Below are positions 11,801-22,900 of a stretch of 64,000 nucleotides of DNA, piece by piece. Each line of letters starts with the position of its first letter. The stretch's first letter is position 1. The notes beneath the pieces were generated by a model. That model searched no databases, was not told where the DNA came from, and worked only from the letters and a program-made list of their open reading frames with translations. Origin of the DNA: Pterobdella sp. o SKG-2022 (taxonomy: Eukaryota; Annelida; Clitellata; Hirudinida; Piscicolidae). A program made the translations under genes and the position numbers. Location of the stretch: contig OZ038321.1 of NCBI GenBank assembly GCA_964035795.1, positions 21,392,283 to 21,456,282 on the forward strand, in the 5' to 3' direction.

Positions 11801-12801
11801 TTCAATGTGTAAATTAAACGCACTCAATGTAAAAACTTAAAAGTATTTTGTGAATGTTTCATGCAGAAAAATTTGCATCACATCAAATGTAAAATATATT
11901 TATATTAAAAAACGAAGCTTTAATTTAAATTGTATTTGGTAATCATTTGCTGTCTTGCACGTCGTTATTATTGTAATAATTGAAACAAGTTATTTATCTG
12001 ATTGGAAAAATCGTAAACCTCAACAATTCGTGTAAAACATGTTAATAAAAGCACATACTAATAATAAAAACAACGACAACAATAAAAATAATATTAATAG
12101 TAATAATTATTATTATTACTCATTTAACGTCTTTTGTATCATCGCATGACTGGTTGGATAGGAGGGTAGTGGGGAGATGACCTTGTTTAAAATCATGACA
12201 TCTCTCATTCACCTAGGAGGATCTGGCTTTGATGAGAAAAAAGTTGGACCGTGCCAAGAAGATCGAAATGGCCTCATCAGCTGACGAGGTGCTGATGGAG
12301 GAGATCAGGGAGTATAAGGTTCTATTGCTTTGTTTTTTCAAGCCTTCTTATGATGAATTATACAAATGCATTTTGGAATTGTGCATCAACATAAATGACT
12401 AAATCGATCCATGCATAATAATGAAAATAATTATAATGAGTGTCAATCATAAAAACACGACAATATTTGAATTTTTTATTTTGACAAAGCTTTTCGATAT
12501 ATTCGTTATCATCATCAGGTAACTAGTTATAATAAGGACATTATTATTACTATTATTATTATTATTATTATTTTTGTTATTTTTACTATTATTATTGTTA
12601 AAATGTTACGACTACACGCCATAGGAGCAACTCACGTGTCCCTCGTGTAAGGTGAAGAGGAAGGATGCAGTGTTGACCAAATGCTTCCATGTATTTTGTC
12701 TGGGCTGCCTCAAGACCCGCTATGAAACCAGACAGAGGAAGTGTCCCAAGTGTAACGCTACTTTCGGAGCCAATGATTACCATCGTATATACCTGGAGTG
12801 A
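2883..12801 (+). CDS. BRE1: E3 ubiquitin-protein ligase BRE1 (RNF20/RNF40 orthologue)
   Basis: I read 23 exons: 2883-2978, 3049-3216, 3283-3352, 3413-3520, 3669-3767, 4013-4245, 4509-4598, 4810-4899, 8395-8517, 8739-8791, 8973-9045, 9280-9453, 9627-9762, 9879-10000, 10065-10231, 10291-10375, 10433-10618, 10729-10857, 11124-11207, 11266-11354, 11478-11655, 12217-12318, 12625-12801. They sum to 2832 nt, 943 residues in one frame (human BRE1A is about 975). The family mono-ubiquitinates histone H2B in the nucleus, coupled to transcription. Most of the protein is coiled coil. Recognisable blocks include [51 protein letters not shown] sequence in exon 18, and a C-terminal C3HC4 RING (Cys890, 893, 905, His907, Cys910, 913, 925, 928) ending [12 protein letters not shown]. 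Exon 6 is a Lys/Glu-rich low-complexity stretch and exon 15 has a Gln/Ala run. The exon 3/4 junction is the least certain. AATAAA lies at 12910-12915. Confidence 0.95.
3852..3990. repeat. Interspersed repeat A, copy in BRE1 intron 5
   Basis: This 140-bp segment starts with a small hairpin (GATAAGGTTGTACTTATC, 3854-3871). An A/T-rich middle containing AAATAAATGTAT follows, and it ends near GATGTCTCTAAAAA. The same three blocks in the same order recur at 40777-40898 and, more decayed, at 51378-51490 and 56790-57005. It has no coding capacity, and its class (SINE or MITE) is not resolved. Confidence 0.5.
4370..4423 (+). mobile_element. SINE 3' tail ending in (ATG)n, in BRE1 intron 6
   Basis: The segment carries a self-complementary CATGCTAGCATG core (4383-4394) followed by a run of GATGATGATGATGATT. 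Tails of this form are familiar to me from cephalopod SINEs, whose 3' ends are shared with RTE-type LINEs. Only the tail is recognisable; the tRNA-derived head is not apparent, so this is a 5'-truncated copy. A weaker relative lies at about 13268-13312. Confidence 0.5.
5014..8165 (-). mobile_element. Decayed RTE-clade non-LTR retrotransposon in BRE1 intron 8, antisense
   Basis: About 3.15 kb inserted antisense to BRE1, clearly less AT-rich than its surroundings. Its 3' end, at the low coordinates, is a short (ATG)n run (5014-5028), a typical RTE ending. The 5' limit is not sharp; recognisable sequence fades just beyond 8161. I could not identify a target-site duplication. The insertion accounts for nearly all of the 3495-bp intron 8, while most other BRE1 introns are 60-500 bp. 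Whether the copy is full length cannot be judged. Confidence 0.85.
5035..8161 (-). pseudogene. Endonuclease-reverse transcriptase reading frame of the RTE element, broken
   Basis: An open stretch of 743 codons (5930-8161) contains an N-terminal APE-type endonuclease (SYNIGSLNG, then [10 protein letters not shown]) and a reverse transcriptase with [13 protein letters not shown], the GVHQGSVLS block and the catalytic YADD. It is interrupted by an in-frame TAA at 5930-5932. The same frame then continues through a C-terminal Cys/His cluster (CGVCGKR ... [13 protein letters not shown]) to about 5505, where the frame shifts. Later in-frame stops are TAG at 5437-5439 and TGA at 5224-5226, both where a tryptophan codon would be expected. 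One frameshift and three nonsense changes mean this copy cannot make a full product. The length of the intact part suggests fairly recent activity of the family. Confidence 0.85.
8596..8640. repeat. Interspersed repeat C, partial copy in BRE1 intron 9
   Basis: The block TTAGATTATACTGCTGTA (about 8604-8621), followed by a loosely matching GTACCTGGGG segment, is shared with 56009-56060, where a fuller hairpin form exists. The repeat is too short to classify. Confidence 0.3.
10923..11086. mobile_element. Foldback element B1 (164-bp palindrome) in BRE1 intron 18
   Basis: Two arms of roughly 80 bp are near-perfect reverse complements and meet around GAAACCGGTTTC near 11003-11012. The outer ends read ATGAATATAATTTCAG on the left and CTGAAATTATATTCAT on the right. 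The element fills most of a 266-bp intron. Its arm core (TTATTAAGATACGAAGCTTTTC, then GTAACATT) resembles the shorter inverted-repeat elements at 56359-56470 and 59361-59435, so it looks like one member of a non-autonomous foldback or MITE family. I saw no coding sequence and no certain target duplication. Confidence 0.75.
12538..12600. repeat. (ATT)n microsatellite in BRE1 intron 22
   Basis: An imperfect run of ATT units with short interruptions lies just upstream of the acceptor of the last BRE1 exon, which encodes the RING. The same intron carries a shorter AAT-rich tract around 12110. Confidence 0.8.
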
Positions 12802-13267
12802 GGTGCGGCTGATTAGTGCCGTGTTTTCGTGTTGGATTCTTTTTGAAAAAATTTAAATCTTTTGTATTTTTTGATTTTTTTGAAATTTTTATTTTTTTAT
12901 ATGTTTATAAATAAATCTAGTTCAGTGCTAAAGGTGTTACAATACAATATAACGAGAAGCGTTTTTAAACACTGAGACGATTCAAAAAGACTTGCGGAAA
13001 AAAATTCGAAAGAAAATTGAGTGTTTTCACAACTTTTTTGCACAAAGTTTCTCAAGTAGTAAAAAGTCGTAAAAAGACTAATTCGTTACAATTTCAAAAA
13101 TATTTTTGCACTTATAAAGTTTTTTCGTCAAATTATAACTCAGGCATGTTGCGTTGGAAAATATAAAAAAACAGGGTTTCAGTAGGAAATAATCTACGCA
13201 AAATAAAATTTAAAGCTGAACTAACTCAAAACCGTAAGGCGTGGAAGAAAGCCATTAATGAACCTGC

Positions 13268-13312
13268 GTTCAAGTCATGCTAGCATGAAAAAAGCATGAT
13301 TATGATAAAATA
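13268..13312 (+). mobile_element. Weak SINE-tail relic between BRE1 and the protocadherin
   Basis: The CATGCTAGCATG core recurs (about 13278-13289), followed by a degenerate GATTATGATAA tract. It resembles the 4370-4423 tail with several substitutions. It lies in the 1.15-kb interval between the convergent 3' ends of BRE1 and the protocadherin gene, which otherwise holds AT-rich sequence and possible polyadenylation signals. Confidence 0.3.
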
Positions 13313-13947
13313 AAACAATAAACTTTGAGAAACCACAATAAAAGATTTATTGATTAAAAAACATTTATATTAATAAATAGTGCATGCTTATTTTTGCACT
13401 AAACTTCATGGAATGTTGTGAGTCGTAGAAGAACATGAAGCAAGTGATAAATAAGTGACATGAAACTTCATCACTGGTGTGTGTGTTTGATCAGCAAACT
13501 GATCACATGCTTAATTAAAGCCTTGCTAAATACTATTTAGGCGCATTTAAATTCCATTTTATTAGAGGCTTCTGTAACTTTTACGTGGTATGCGACTGGA
13601 CAGGTAAGTTTACACGATATATATTACAAATTTTTACCTTATGAATTGATGCCAAACTCAAAAGAAGTTTGGATCGTAATTTTGAAACGAAGCTTGATTT
13701 TTTGTTGCCGTACCATAAATTTACAGATTTTGTTGAATATTTATTAAGACAAAAACAAGATGATTTGTTATAATTAAAGTGAAGAGCAATAAATACAAAA
13801 TAAGAGATTTTTCACGACAGACATCCACAATGACATGGCCAAAAACTCTTTTTCAAGAAGTTTTATAAAATTTTTCAATTACAAAATTATTATTCATAAC
13901 ATTTGAATAAAAATATAAAATTATCAGCATCATTAGTCAACACAAAA

Positions 13948-16900
13948 TTATGTGACTGAAATTTCATTAAATAATTTTCCGTTTTTAACGATAGTTGTAA
14001 CGGCTTTTCGTTCTTCATTTACCTTGAGATTATTTGATTTTTTAGCGATAATCTTTGAAATTTTACTCAGATTACAATGTTCGGATTCGTCTTTTTTAGA
14101 GAAGAAATTATGATTATTTTTCAGTGTTCTATAATCACTGTTATTTTCAAGCTTATTCATTTTTAAAAAGTTGCTGACAAATTGTTCAGAAGTGGCATCA
14201 CTATTGAAACTGTTGAAGTTAGTTTCATTGTTTACCAACTTCATAGTGGGGTATTTAGAGGGGCAATCCGATGGGTCTTCGAGCTCCTTGTTCAACATGT
14301 GGTCATTTGTGGTGGCTGTTTGGAGACTTTTAATCAAATTATTATCAGAGTTGGCAAAAGTTTTGTTGTTTGTGATAATACTGCTTATGGATGTGGTACT
14401 TTTGAAAAGTTGGTGTGTGTTATTTGGAGTGTTGTAGAGGAAATTTGCTGATATTTTATTGTTGTTGTTGGTAAAAGAATAATCAAATGTGCTAGCTTTC
14501 TCAATATTATTCATATAAAAATTAAAATTTTTTTTATTTGAATGATTGTTTTTTTGTTCTAAATTTTTATTAGATCGAGACTTTTTATTAAATTTAGAAA
14601 AAAAGTTTGTTAAAAAGTTTTTTTTACTCTTAGTCTCTTCTTCGGAGCTAATATTATTGTGAGAATCTTCCCGCTGTGAAAACTGTGTTTTGGGTTCTGG
14701 AATAAAAGTTAAGTTTGATGGTGTCTGTTTTTTTGAGTCAATTACATGGTTAAACGACTTTTGGCGAGATATTTTGAAAATAGCAATAACAAGGAAAATG
14801 ATAATGATGAGTGTAACTAAGCACACAACAAATGTTGGGAGAATATCATTGTGAAAACGATTGCTGTAAAATAGTCGCGAAAGGAAAAAAGAAAAGTGAG
14901 GGGAGGGTTGAAAAGAGATGATCAGAATGGTGGAGTTGTGTTGTTTGGGGTGCCCGTAATCAAACACGGTTATCGTAATGAAAAACGACATGTTGAACTG
15001 GTTCTCGAGAAGGGGTGTGTTGAGGGATATCACGCCAGAATGAGGATGTATCTTGAAAAAGTGCTCCTCCACTTGGTAGGCAAGGTGAGCATTCAAGCCA
15101 TCATCCATATCAATAGCTTCCACCTTGCCTACCTCGTCTCCCACGCTTAATGGAGCATAAACGAATATGGAATTGAAAGAAGAATTAGGAAAAATAAAAA
15201 CAGGTGCGTTATCATTGATGTCTTCAACTTTAACTTGGACCCTGCATGTGCTGCTCAAGTAGTACCCAGAGGAGTCGATGGCTTGCACTACCAGATTGAA
15301 CTCCTCAATCTCTTCTCGGTCTACCTGTCTCACTAGGTTTAGCTTTCCAGTATTGGCATCGATTTGAAAATATTTGGAAGGTTGTATAAATTGGTTTTGA
15401 AAGACGTATTGTGAAGGCAACGGCTGTTGCGTTTTCATTGAAATGTGATGTTTTTCATTTTGATCGCTTTTTATAAAATTATTTGAGTTGTAGAAACGTT
15501 TTTGAATGTATCTGGCAGTGACGAGGGTTATTCTGAAGGTGAATTGGTTGTTGGGGAAGAGGTCGGGGTCGATGGCAGTGACTGTGCCCGTTTCTTGAGG
15601 CAGCTTGGAAACTTCTTCTGTTACTGAAAACGAGAAAAGAGACGCAGAAAAAGTAGGAGGATTGTCATTGATGTCGGTGATTTTAATGATGATCGAGGCA
15701 GTGCATGATAAAAATGTCTTTTGGGAATTTTTTAAAACTTTGATTCTATTTGATTTTGAATTACTTCGTTTTTCAAAAGCCACAACCTGCATGAGATATC
15801 TATCATTCTCTTCTCGATCCAACTTTTTTTCAACTGAAACTAACCCGGTTGAAGCATTTACTGAAAATTTACCTTCACTGCCTCTTAACTCAAACCATCT
15901 TTTGACATTCTCTCCCGATAGCTCAGAGTAATCGACTACTTCAACACGGATCAAAGGAATCCCTACAAGATTGTTCTCTTCTATTGAAACCTCATATTTC
16001 TCTTTGCTGAATTCGATTTTGTTGCGTTTTGAATCAAACAACGAGACGAGCAGAAGTTTGTTTGATGATAGCGATTCCGGAAAGCCGTCGTCCTGCCAAA
16101 CAAATGATTTAAAAATATATTTATATTCAAAAAAATATGTATATTTAAAATTATACTTGTATTCAAAAAAGATTTATATTCGAAAACAGATTTTTATTTT
16201 TGGAAAAAATCTTAAAATCTGGAAAAAAGTTTGTGAAATTTGCTAAATTGCGAATTATTGTAAAAAGATATTTCAAAATTACACTGAGTTTGTCAACATT
16301 TTTTGTATAAACATTCTTACACATGAAGCGATCAAAAAATTTTTTTTTGAATTTAACATTGAATTGTAAATTTTTGAAATTCACAAAGTTATGTAGTGTT
16401 GACTAAAATCATATTGACTTATTGGCGAGGCCACCAAACTTGCAAAATCTGTTGCATATTTTAAAATAAAGAAATTAATATTTTATGCTTTGGCACTTTT
16501 TATAACACTCTTAAATAATTTTTAAGTAAAAACGAATTAACTTTATGTTTATAGTGGTTTCAATGCTGAAAAGTGCGAAACGTTGAATAATTTAAAATCC
16601 TATTCAAAATAAAAATATAAAGAACTATTGGATAGAAAACATAACTAACTTGGCAGTAGATATTCAATAGAATTTGGTGCTTGTTTTTTTGATTTTTTAT
16701 TTTGGGGAAGAATGGGGAGGTGATGAGATGGTGCTCTTCTTGATTTATCGGCTTCAAATTGAAATACCTGTTCATCGAAGAACTAATTGGATTCACACAT
16801 GAAAATGATTTTTATCGAATTATTAAAGCTAAAAAATGATGGAATTTTGGGCATCTCAAGAAAATAGCTGTAAAATTTTGAAATTTTTCAGGCGTCTTTA

Positions 16901-19900
16901 TCGTCAGCATAATTAAATCTGAGAAATAACAAAGCTTATTTAGCCTTACAATTAAATCTGTTATGGGCTTTTATATCTCTATCATATCACTTCATATTTT
17001 TATAAAATTGATAATTTCTTAATTCCTTCATGACAGTTGTACATTTTTTCAAGTCTAATAATGACTAAAGCAACACTTCTACGTCATAATTTTTAAATAT
17101 TGCCCCATGTAGATGCTATACTCATCTTCATGTCTGAATCATAAGAAATAACATTTTGGAACGCACCCGCTATCAATAGAACAGTTGAATTTGCCGTTGC
17201 GACCTGTTTGAAGATATTGGATTTGACTTGTCAAGAACATAAACATTTTTGAAACACAATAATTATTTATTCAAAATTTCTAAAATTTTTAACAATTTAA
17301 CAAAAAACATTCAAAAAAGAATTTAGTAAAGCTGGAAAAAATTAGGAAATTATAGAACCATTTTAAACTTTAGAATTTATTTTGTTTGAAGCGGAATTTT
17401 AAAATTTATCAAACCTCATCAAAAAGGTACCAAAAAACAAGTAAAATTATACTGACGTTGAATAAATAAAAATAAATTACAGGAGTAAACTTGAGCTAGC
17501 AGCTCTGGCTCAAACATATTAAAACGCTAAAAAGCTTAGCGACGTTTAAAGTTTTTTTATACATTAACATGCGAATTTACAAAAGCATGACTTTCTCTAC
17601 AAAAAACGACCAACGCAACAAAAAATTAACGAAACAACAAAAATCATAACAAACAACAAAAGCCAACACTCCAACCCACCATCGTCTAAATCCCTGCCAA
17701 TCACATGGCCCACGAAAGCACCCACCTCCGAATGCCAACTAAGTCTAACTTCATTGGCGTTCTCTTGTAGCAGTGTGTTCACACTGATCTGTGGGCGTTG
17801 GTTTGTTGTTGATTATATAGGACCTATTATGATTTATAAAATCATTTTGTGAAACCTGTGGTATAATGTTTTGGTTGGTTTCATGGTGCCGATGGTTGCT
17901 TCAACGCATGTTGTACAGTTTTTATATAGTGATTAACATTGCTATTCTTTTATGTTTTCTAATATTTTTGTTTTTGTTATTGAGATGGAAAAATTATTGT
18001 TTTGAGACTTTATTTTGTTAGAGTTATTGAGCAAACATCAAAAAAAGTAACACTTATTAAGAACTCATTTCGATTTTCGTCTATCAAAACTGGAGCCATT
18101 TAAATGAATGCCTGATGTGTTGGAGTGAAGAATTTTGAATTAACTGATATGTATTTGACCTGATAATGAAACAACTTGAAGAAATTGAGCTCATCAAAAA
18201 TATTTCATATAAATGAATGACGGAATAAATTTAAATTATGAAAAGATCTACTCAAAGTATTTAGGTGCAAAACATTTATAAAAATTACGTTTTTTTTTAA
18301 GCATGTAATAAATTGTTCAACATAAAACACCCTTGTCCAAGTAAAAAGTTGAATTTTAAAGTATGAACTTGAAAAAAAGTGTTGTATGAATAACAAAACT
18401 GTAGATTATGCATCTGGGGTGATACTTTTTGACTCAATTTGAAATCATGAATAAACTTCAATTTTACAATTATTTTTATAAATTATTTGGCTTCAAAGTA
18501 ATTTGAACAAATACGTGAACTATTCTACAGACTTATAAGCGTATTATAAACTTATTTTTTTGATAGTTCATTAACATCACTTATATTCTGTTAAACTGTA
18601 ATGGAACCTGGTCATTTATTTGAAGCTCTGGAGGTGCATAAGAATTTTGAACAATTAGTGTAATTTCCAAGTTATTTAACAAACATGCAGGTTTTTTCAA
18701 TTTTGAACGTAAAATTTCAGAGTGCAAAGTTCACGAGCACTATAATAGAGTCGGTGATTTGTTGGATGCATTTATGGTGATGCTATTCATAAGCATAACT
18801 TGCCGTGCTAAGAGTAAAACGCAAAAATGTTGTTGGAATGGATGGGGTCAAATCTCGAAAAAATAAACAAAAATAAATTTACTTATTAAAGCAAATTGAA
18901 TTCCAAAGTGAATTGTTTTTTCAAAAAACGTTTTTAGAAAAAGATTGGAATAAGCTTAAAGTGAAAAAATATTTAGAAAATTGAGCAAATTTATTTTTCA
19001 AAAAATTGAAAAAACTTGAAGTTGAAAAAAAGGTCGAAAACATAACGACACTAAATGTTTAAATTTATTTTAGGCTCCGCAAGTATTTTAAGTCAAGTAA
19101 TTTCTTTAGAACGAGACATGGCTTGATCCACAAATCAAGCCGGTAGAATTGGATTAATTACTCCAACTAACGTAATCATCACCACTTATTTAATTATCAA
19201 GTTTTTGCTGGAAATATATGTTCTATATAAAGCTTTTTATGAATAAATACCATTCATTTGTAGTACCTGATAGTGATCATCAAAAATTCAGTTGTATGGC
19301 TTTTAAAATAAGTTCTGTCACAAATACATCATATAATTTTGAAAATTTAAATGAAAAAATAGGGTTTGAATGAAGAATTTATATTTTAAAAATTTATTTT
19401 AGTTAAAAAAAAAAGAAAATTCAATCAAAGCAGCCTTATTTTACTTTTTAAATGCACGCAGTAGAATGGATACTGCTCGGATCGAAAGAAACTGAAAAAA
19501 TTTTTTCGAAAAATACTTGGAAGTTTTGAGCTCAACAGTTCATTCAAAATTCAGTTTGGTACATCTTAGCTCAATCTTTAAAAGATTGAAAAAATATTTT
19601 CGTTTAAAATTTTAAGAAAACAAAACACACTCTTTATTTATAAACTAATAATGCCAATGTCAAAATAAAATTGCTTTTGCAGTGAAAAATGGCTTGAAAT
19701 TCGCTGTGATATTTTTTATATGACTATCCTAATTATATTTATAATATGCATTATGACGAATATATGAAGCGTTAGAAAGCAGATGGTGCTAGAACTTATA
19801 GCTGGATTAATGTGCACCAATAACCAACATGCTTGCAGAATTCGCCATGAAAACCTCTGTACTTTTGCATTTTTCTCTATTATTTTCTTGTCTCCGAAAC

Positions 19901-22900
19901 TATTTGCCTGCGTCAAATTTTCCTATGTTTTTTTCGTTACTGCTTTGTGGTATTATTCCATCTAGAAAGAAACTTGGGAGAGAATGATAAATAGTAAAAA
20001 AATATTCAATCGGAATTCACTTTAAATTATGGGACATTTTTGTTGCATGAGACATTGTAACGATAATTTGATCGCAGCTGATGGCTTGGAAACAATTTTT
20101 TATAAAATAATATTATTTTTGCGAAAAGAAACTTAAAAAATATTTTCACAAACAATTTCGTTGCACAAAAGAAAATGTCGATAAAGAAAAATATTTTCAA
20201 TTGAAAATTAACTTTGAAGCTCACAAAAATGGTTTCAAACATTTAGTAAATTTAAAAAATCGTTAAAATTCGAAAAAAAAGTTTCTTAAAGTTCCATTTT
20301 ATACGTTTTTATAATCAGTCAATTTGCTGGGTGTGTGTGAACGTTGATGATCTTTATTTATTATTCATGTGAACGAGTTATATTTTTGTTAGGTGCGATT
20401 GGTCAACTATCGTGCTATGCTGTTTCTTTTAGTGGATATTAATGTCCAATTAATTTGGAAAGCGTGCAAAGTTATAATTTTAAATTATTTTAAAAATGCT
20501 GAAATGGTTTTGATAAAAGATTCAATATTGCTTTTTAATGAGCACTAAATAAAATTCACAAAATCATACTTAAAAGGCAGAAACATAAAGTTTTGATTAC
20601 AATCTACAAAAGAATAGTGAAAGGATAGAATTACAGAAAGCTAATGGTGTTGGTAATAGACTCAATGCAGCAGTTTATCACGCAAGTCTCCGGCACTCTC
20701 ACCAGAATGCCAATGCTCCTTAAACGAGTAATTAATTTTTCCTAACAAGCTCGTCAATGATGATGCTTAACATGTAGAAATCCTTTTCCAAATCTTTTTT
20801 AATGACAAAAGCCAAAAGTTTTTCTAAAATTATTCGTTGAGTTTATTTTTTTTCAAAATAATGACACCTAGAATTTTTGTCTACGTTTCAACAATACATA
20901 TAATACATATAAGCACTCCGGCCAAATTCTTGCAGGCCAAAAAAAGCAGAACATTTAGATTAGTTGATATGTCATCTCGAACATTCCGCTTTCGGCGTCT
21001 GTTTTATGGTCTCCATTTTTATGCTCACCACTGAAATAGCTTCAGTTTTCATTAAATAAAAATTTATTCTGAGCCTTTTACAGTGAAAAAATCAACTGCA
21101 TTCGACTTTATCGTTTTTTTTTTATTTTCATAAGATGAAAAGATTTTAAAGGTTGTTATTAAATATTTGTGGAGTTTGCGCGTTTGTGATTCATGTAAAA
21201 TAATCAATTGGGTAGCAATAAAGATACTTATGCACTAGAAGGTGTGAAAAATTTTACTTATGAATTTTTTTGTTGCTACAAAAAACTACGATACTTTATA
21301 AAATGTATTTCAAGTTAAAAATGAGACTTCTACATTATTGAAAACATTATATATTTTAAGCTGGGCTATTAATAAAACATATGGAATAGTAGTAATAGTA
21401 GTAGTAGTATTAGTAGTAGTAGTATTAGTAGTATTAGTATTAGTTTTAATAGAATCAATAGTAGTACTATTAGTAATAATAGTATTAGTGGTATTAGTAG
21501 GTGTAGTGATAGTAGTAGTAGTCTTATTTATCATATATTCTATAAGATGATAAACAACCTTATGATTAGACTTAATTTCTAAAATATTTTTTAGAAGAAT
21601 TTTGTAAGATTTTTTAAGCAAACAAAATATTCCCGGTTTTCTTCACAAATTTTTGACTCATTCGTTTATATTTCTCCATCAATTACATTTCTCAGACTCT
21701 TTGCCTTTTACTAAATATGCCTTAATGAAAAACAACCCTTGTATTTATTCTAATGAATGCTTAACTTTCATAGTGCTTTTAATTCATTACATTTTTAGAT
21801 CTCATATATATCTATGGTTTGGATAACGTTTTTCCAATATTTTATCAAACTTTCAATTCTAAGCACTGTGTGGCGTAATTTTTTGTGTTGAAACCTTTAA
21901 AAGCTTCTTAAGATTCCAACAGATTCCTCCTCCATTCTTATTAATGTGTTTTAATTCTAAGATTGATTTAATTTTCGGAGAAAAGCTAAGATGCGTATTT
22001 TTCAAATGAAAGTTTTCACAAAAGTTTTGTTTTAGGAAAATAAATATTCTTCTTGTTAGGGAACCAGAAAACCTATCAATTTACTATATCTATTTTTATA
22101 TCTACAATGATTTTTTCACCGCAGAGATTGGAAAAATATTCTCAAACTTAAAATGTATATTTCATTCAGCTTTAACTTAATTAAAAATGATTGATTGTGC
22201 TTTATGAAATTAATAATTTCAAATATTCTCCGCCTTAATCGAAAATTTCCATAATCTATTGTCCGCAAGTTAAACAAACTACCACGATATAGGCATAAAT
22301 GAAAAAGCTGCACTTTCTTAAAGTTGGTTTTTTTTGTAATTTTTAGTTTATAATTTATTCAAAAACACACGATGTTTGGATGTGAAATGCAAGAACCAAA
22401 CATTAACACCACTTGCAACAAACTCAATAACAAGCAAATAGCACTCTAAATACACGAAAAAAACGTGTAAAAACGCAAGGAAGATAACCTTCAAGAAAAA
22501 CACACCAAAATCAAAACAAAAATACAAACAGAAACAAATACACACACAAAAACATACAAAGGAACTTTATATGCATTTTGTCTTCACCATCGCATAAATC
22601 ATAAAAACTGATGTTATTATTTTGCATCTTTTGAATTGTCTCGACGCTTTGATGTCCATTTTATTAAAGCAATCAGTTTTCTGAACTAAAAAGATTTTTG
22701 TCTAAAATAATTTTTTTTTTCTAAATTGCTGCATTTTTGATCAGCTTTTCAACTTAAGTTTTCAAAGAACTTCATCCAAATAAAACATACAATGAATTAT
22801 GGTTCACACAAAAACATGATGAGCGCACAAAAAAACGAAAATGAAAAGATTTTATGTACAAAATTAGTAATAAGAGGAAATAGTTTTTTTTAAACCTTTT

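Noticed and set aside
12598..12783. Minus-strand frame over the last BRE1 exon
   Set aside because: Shadow of the RING-encoding exon, whose Cys/His spacing fixes the plus-strand reading.
21310..21621. Thr/Asn-rich and Val-rich frames
   Set aside because: Products of the (TAG)n-like microsatellite on both strands.
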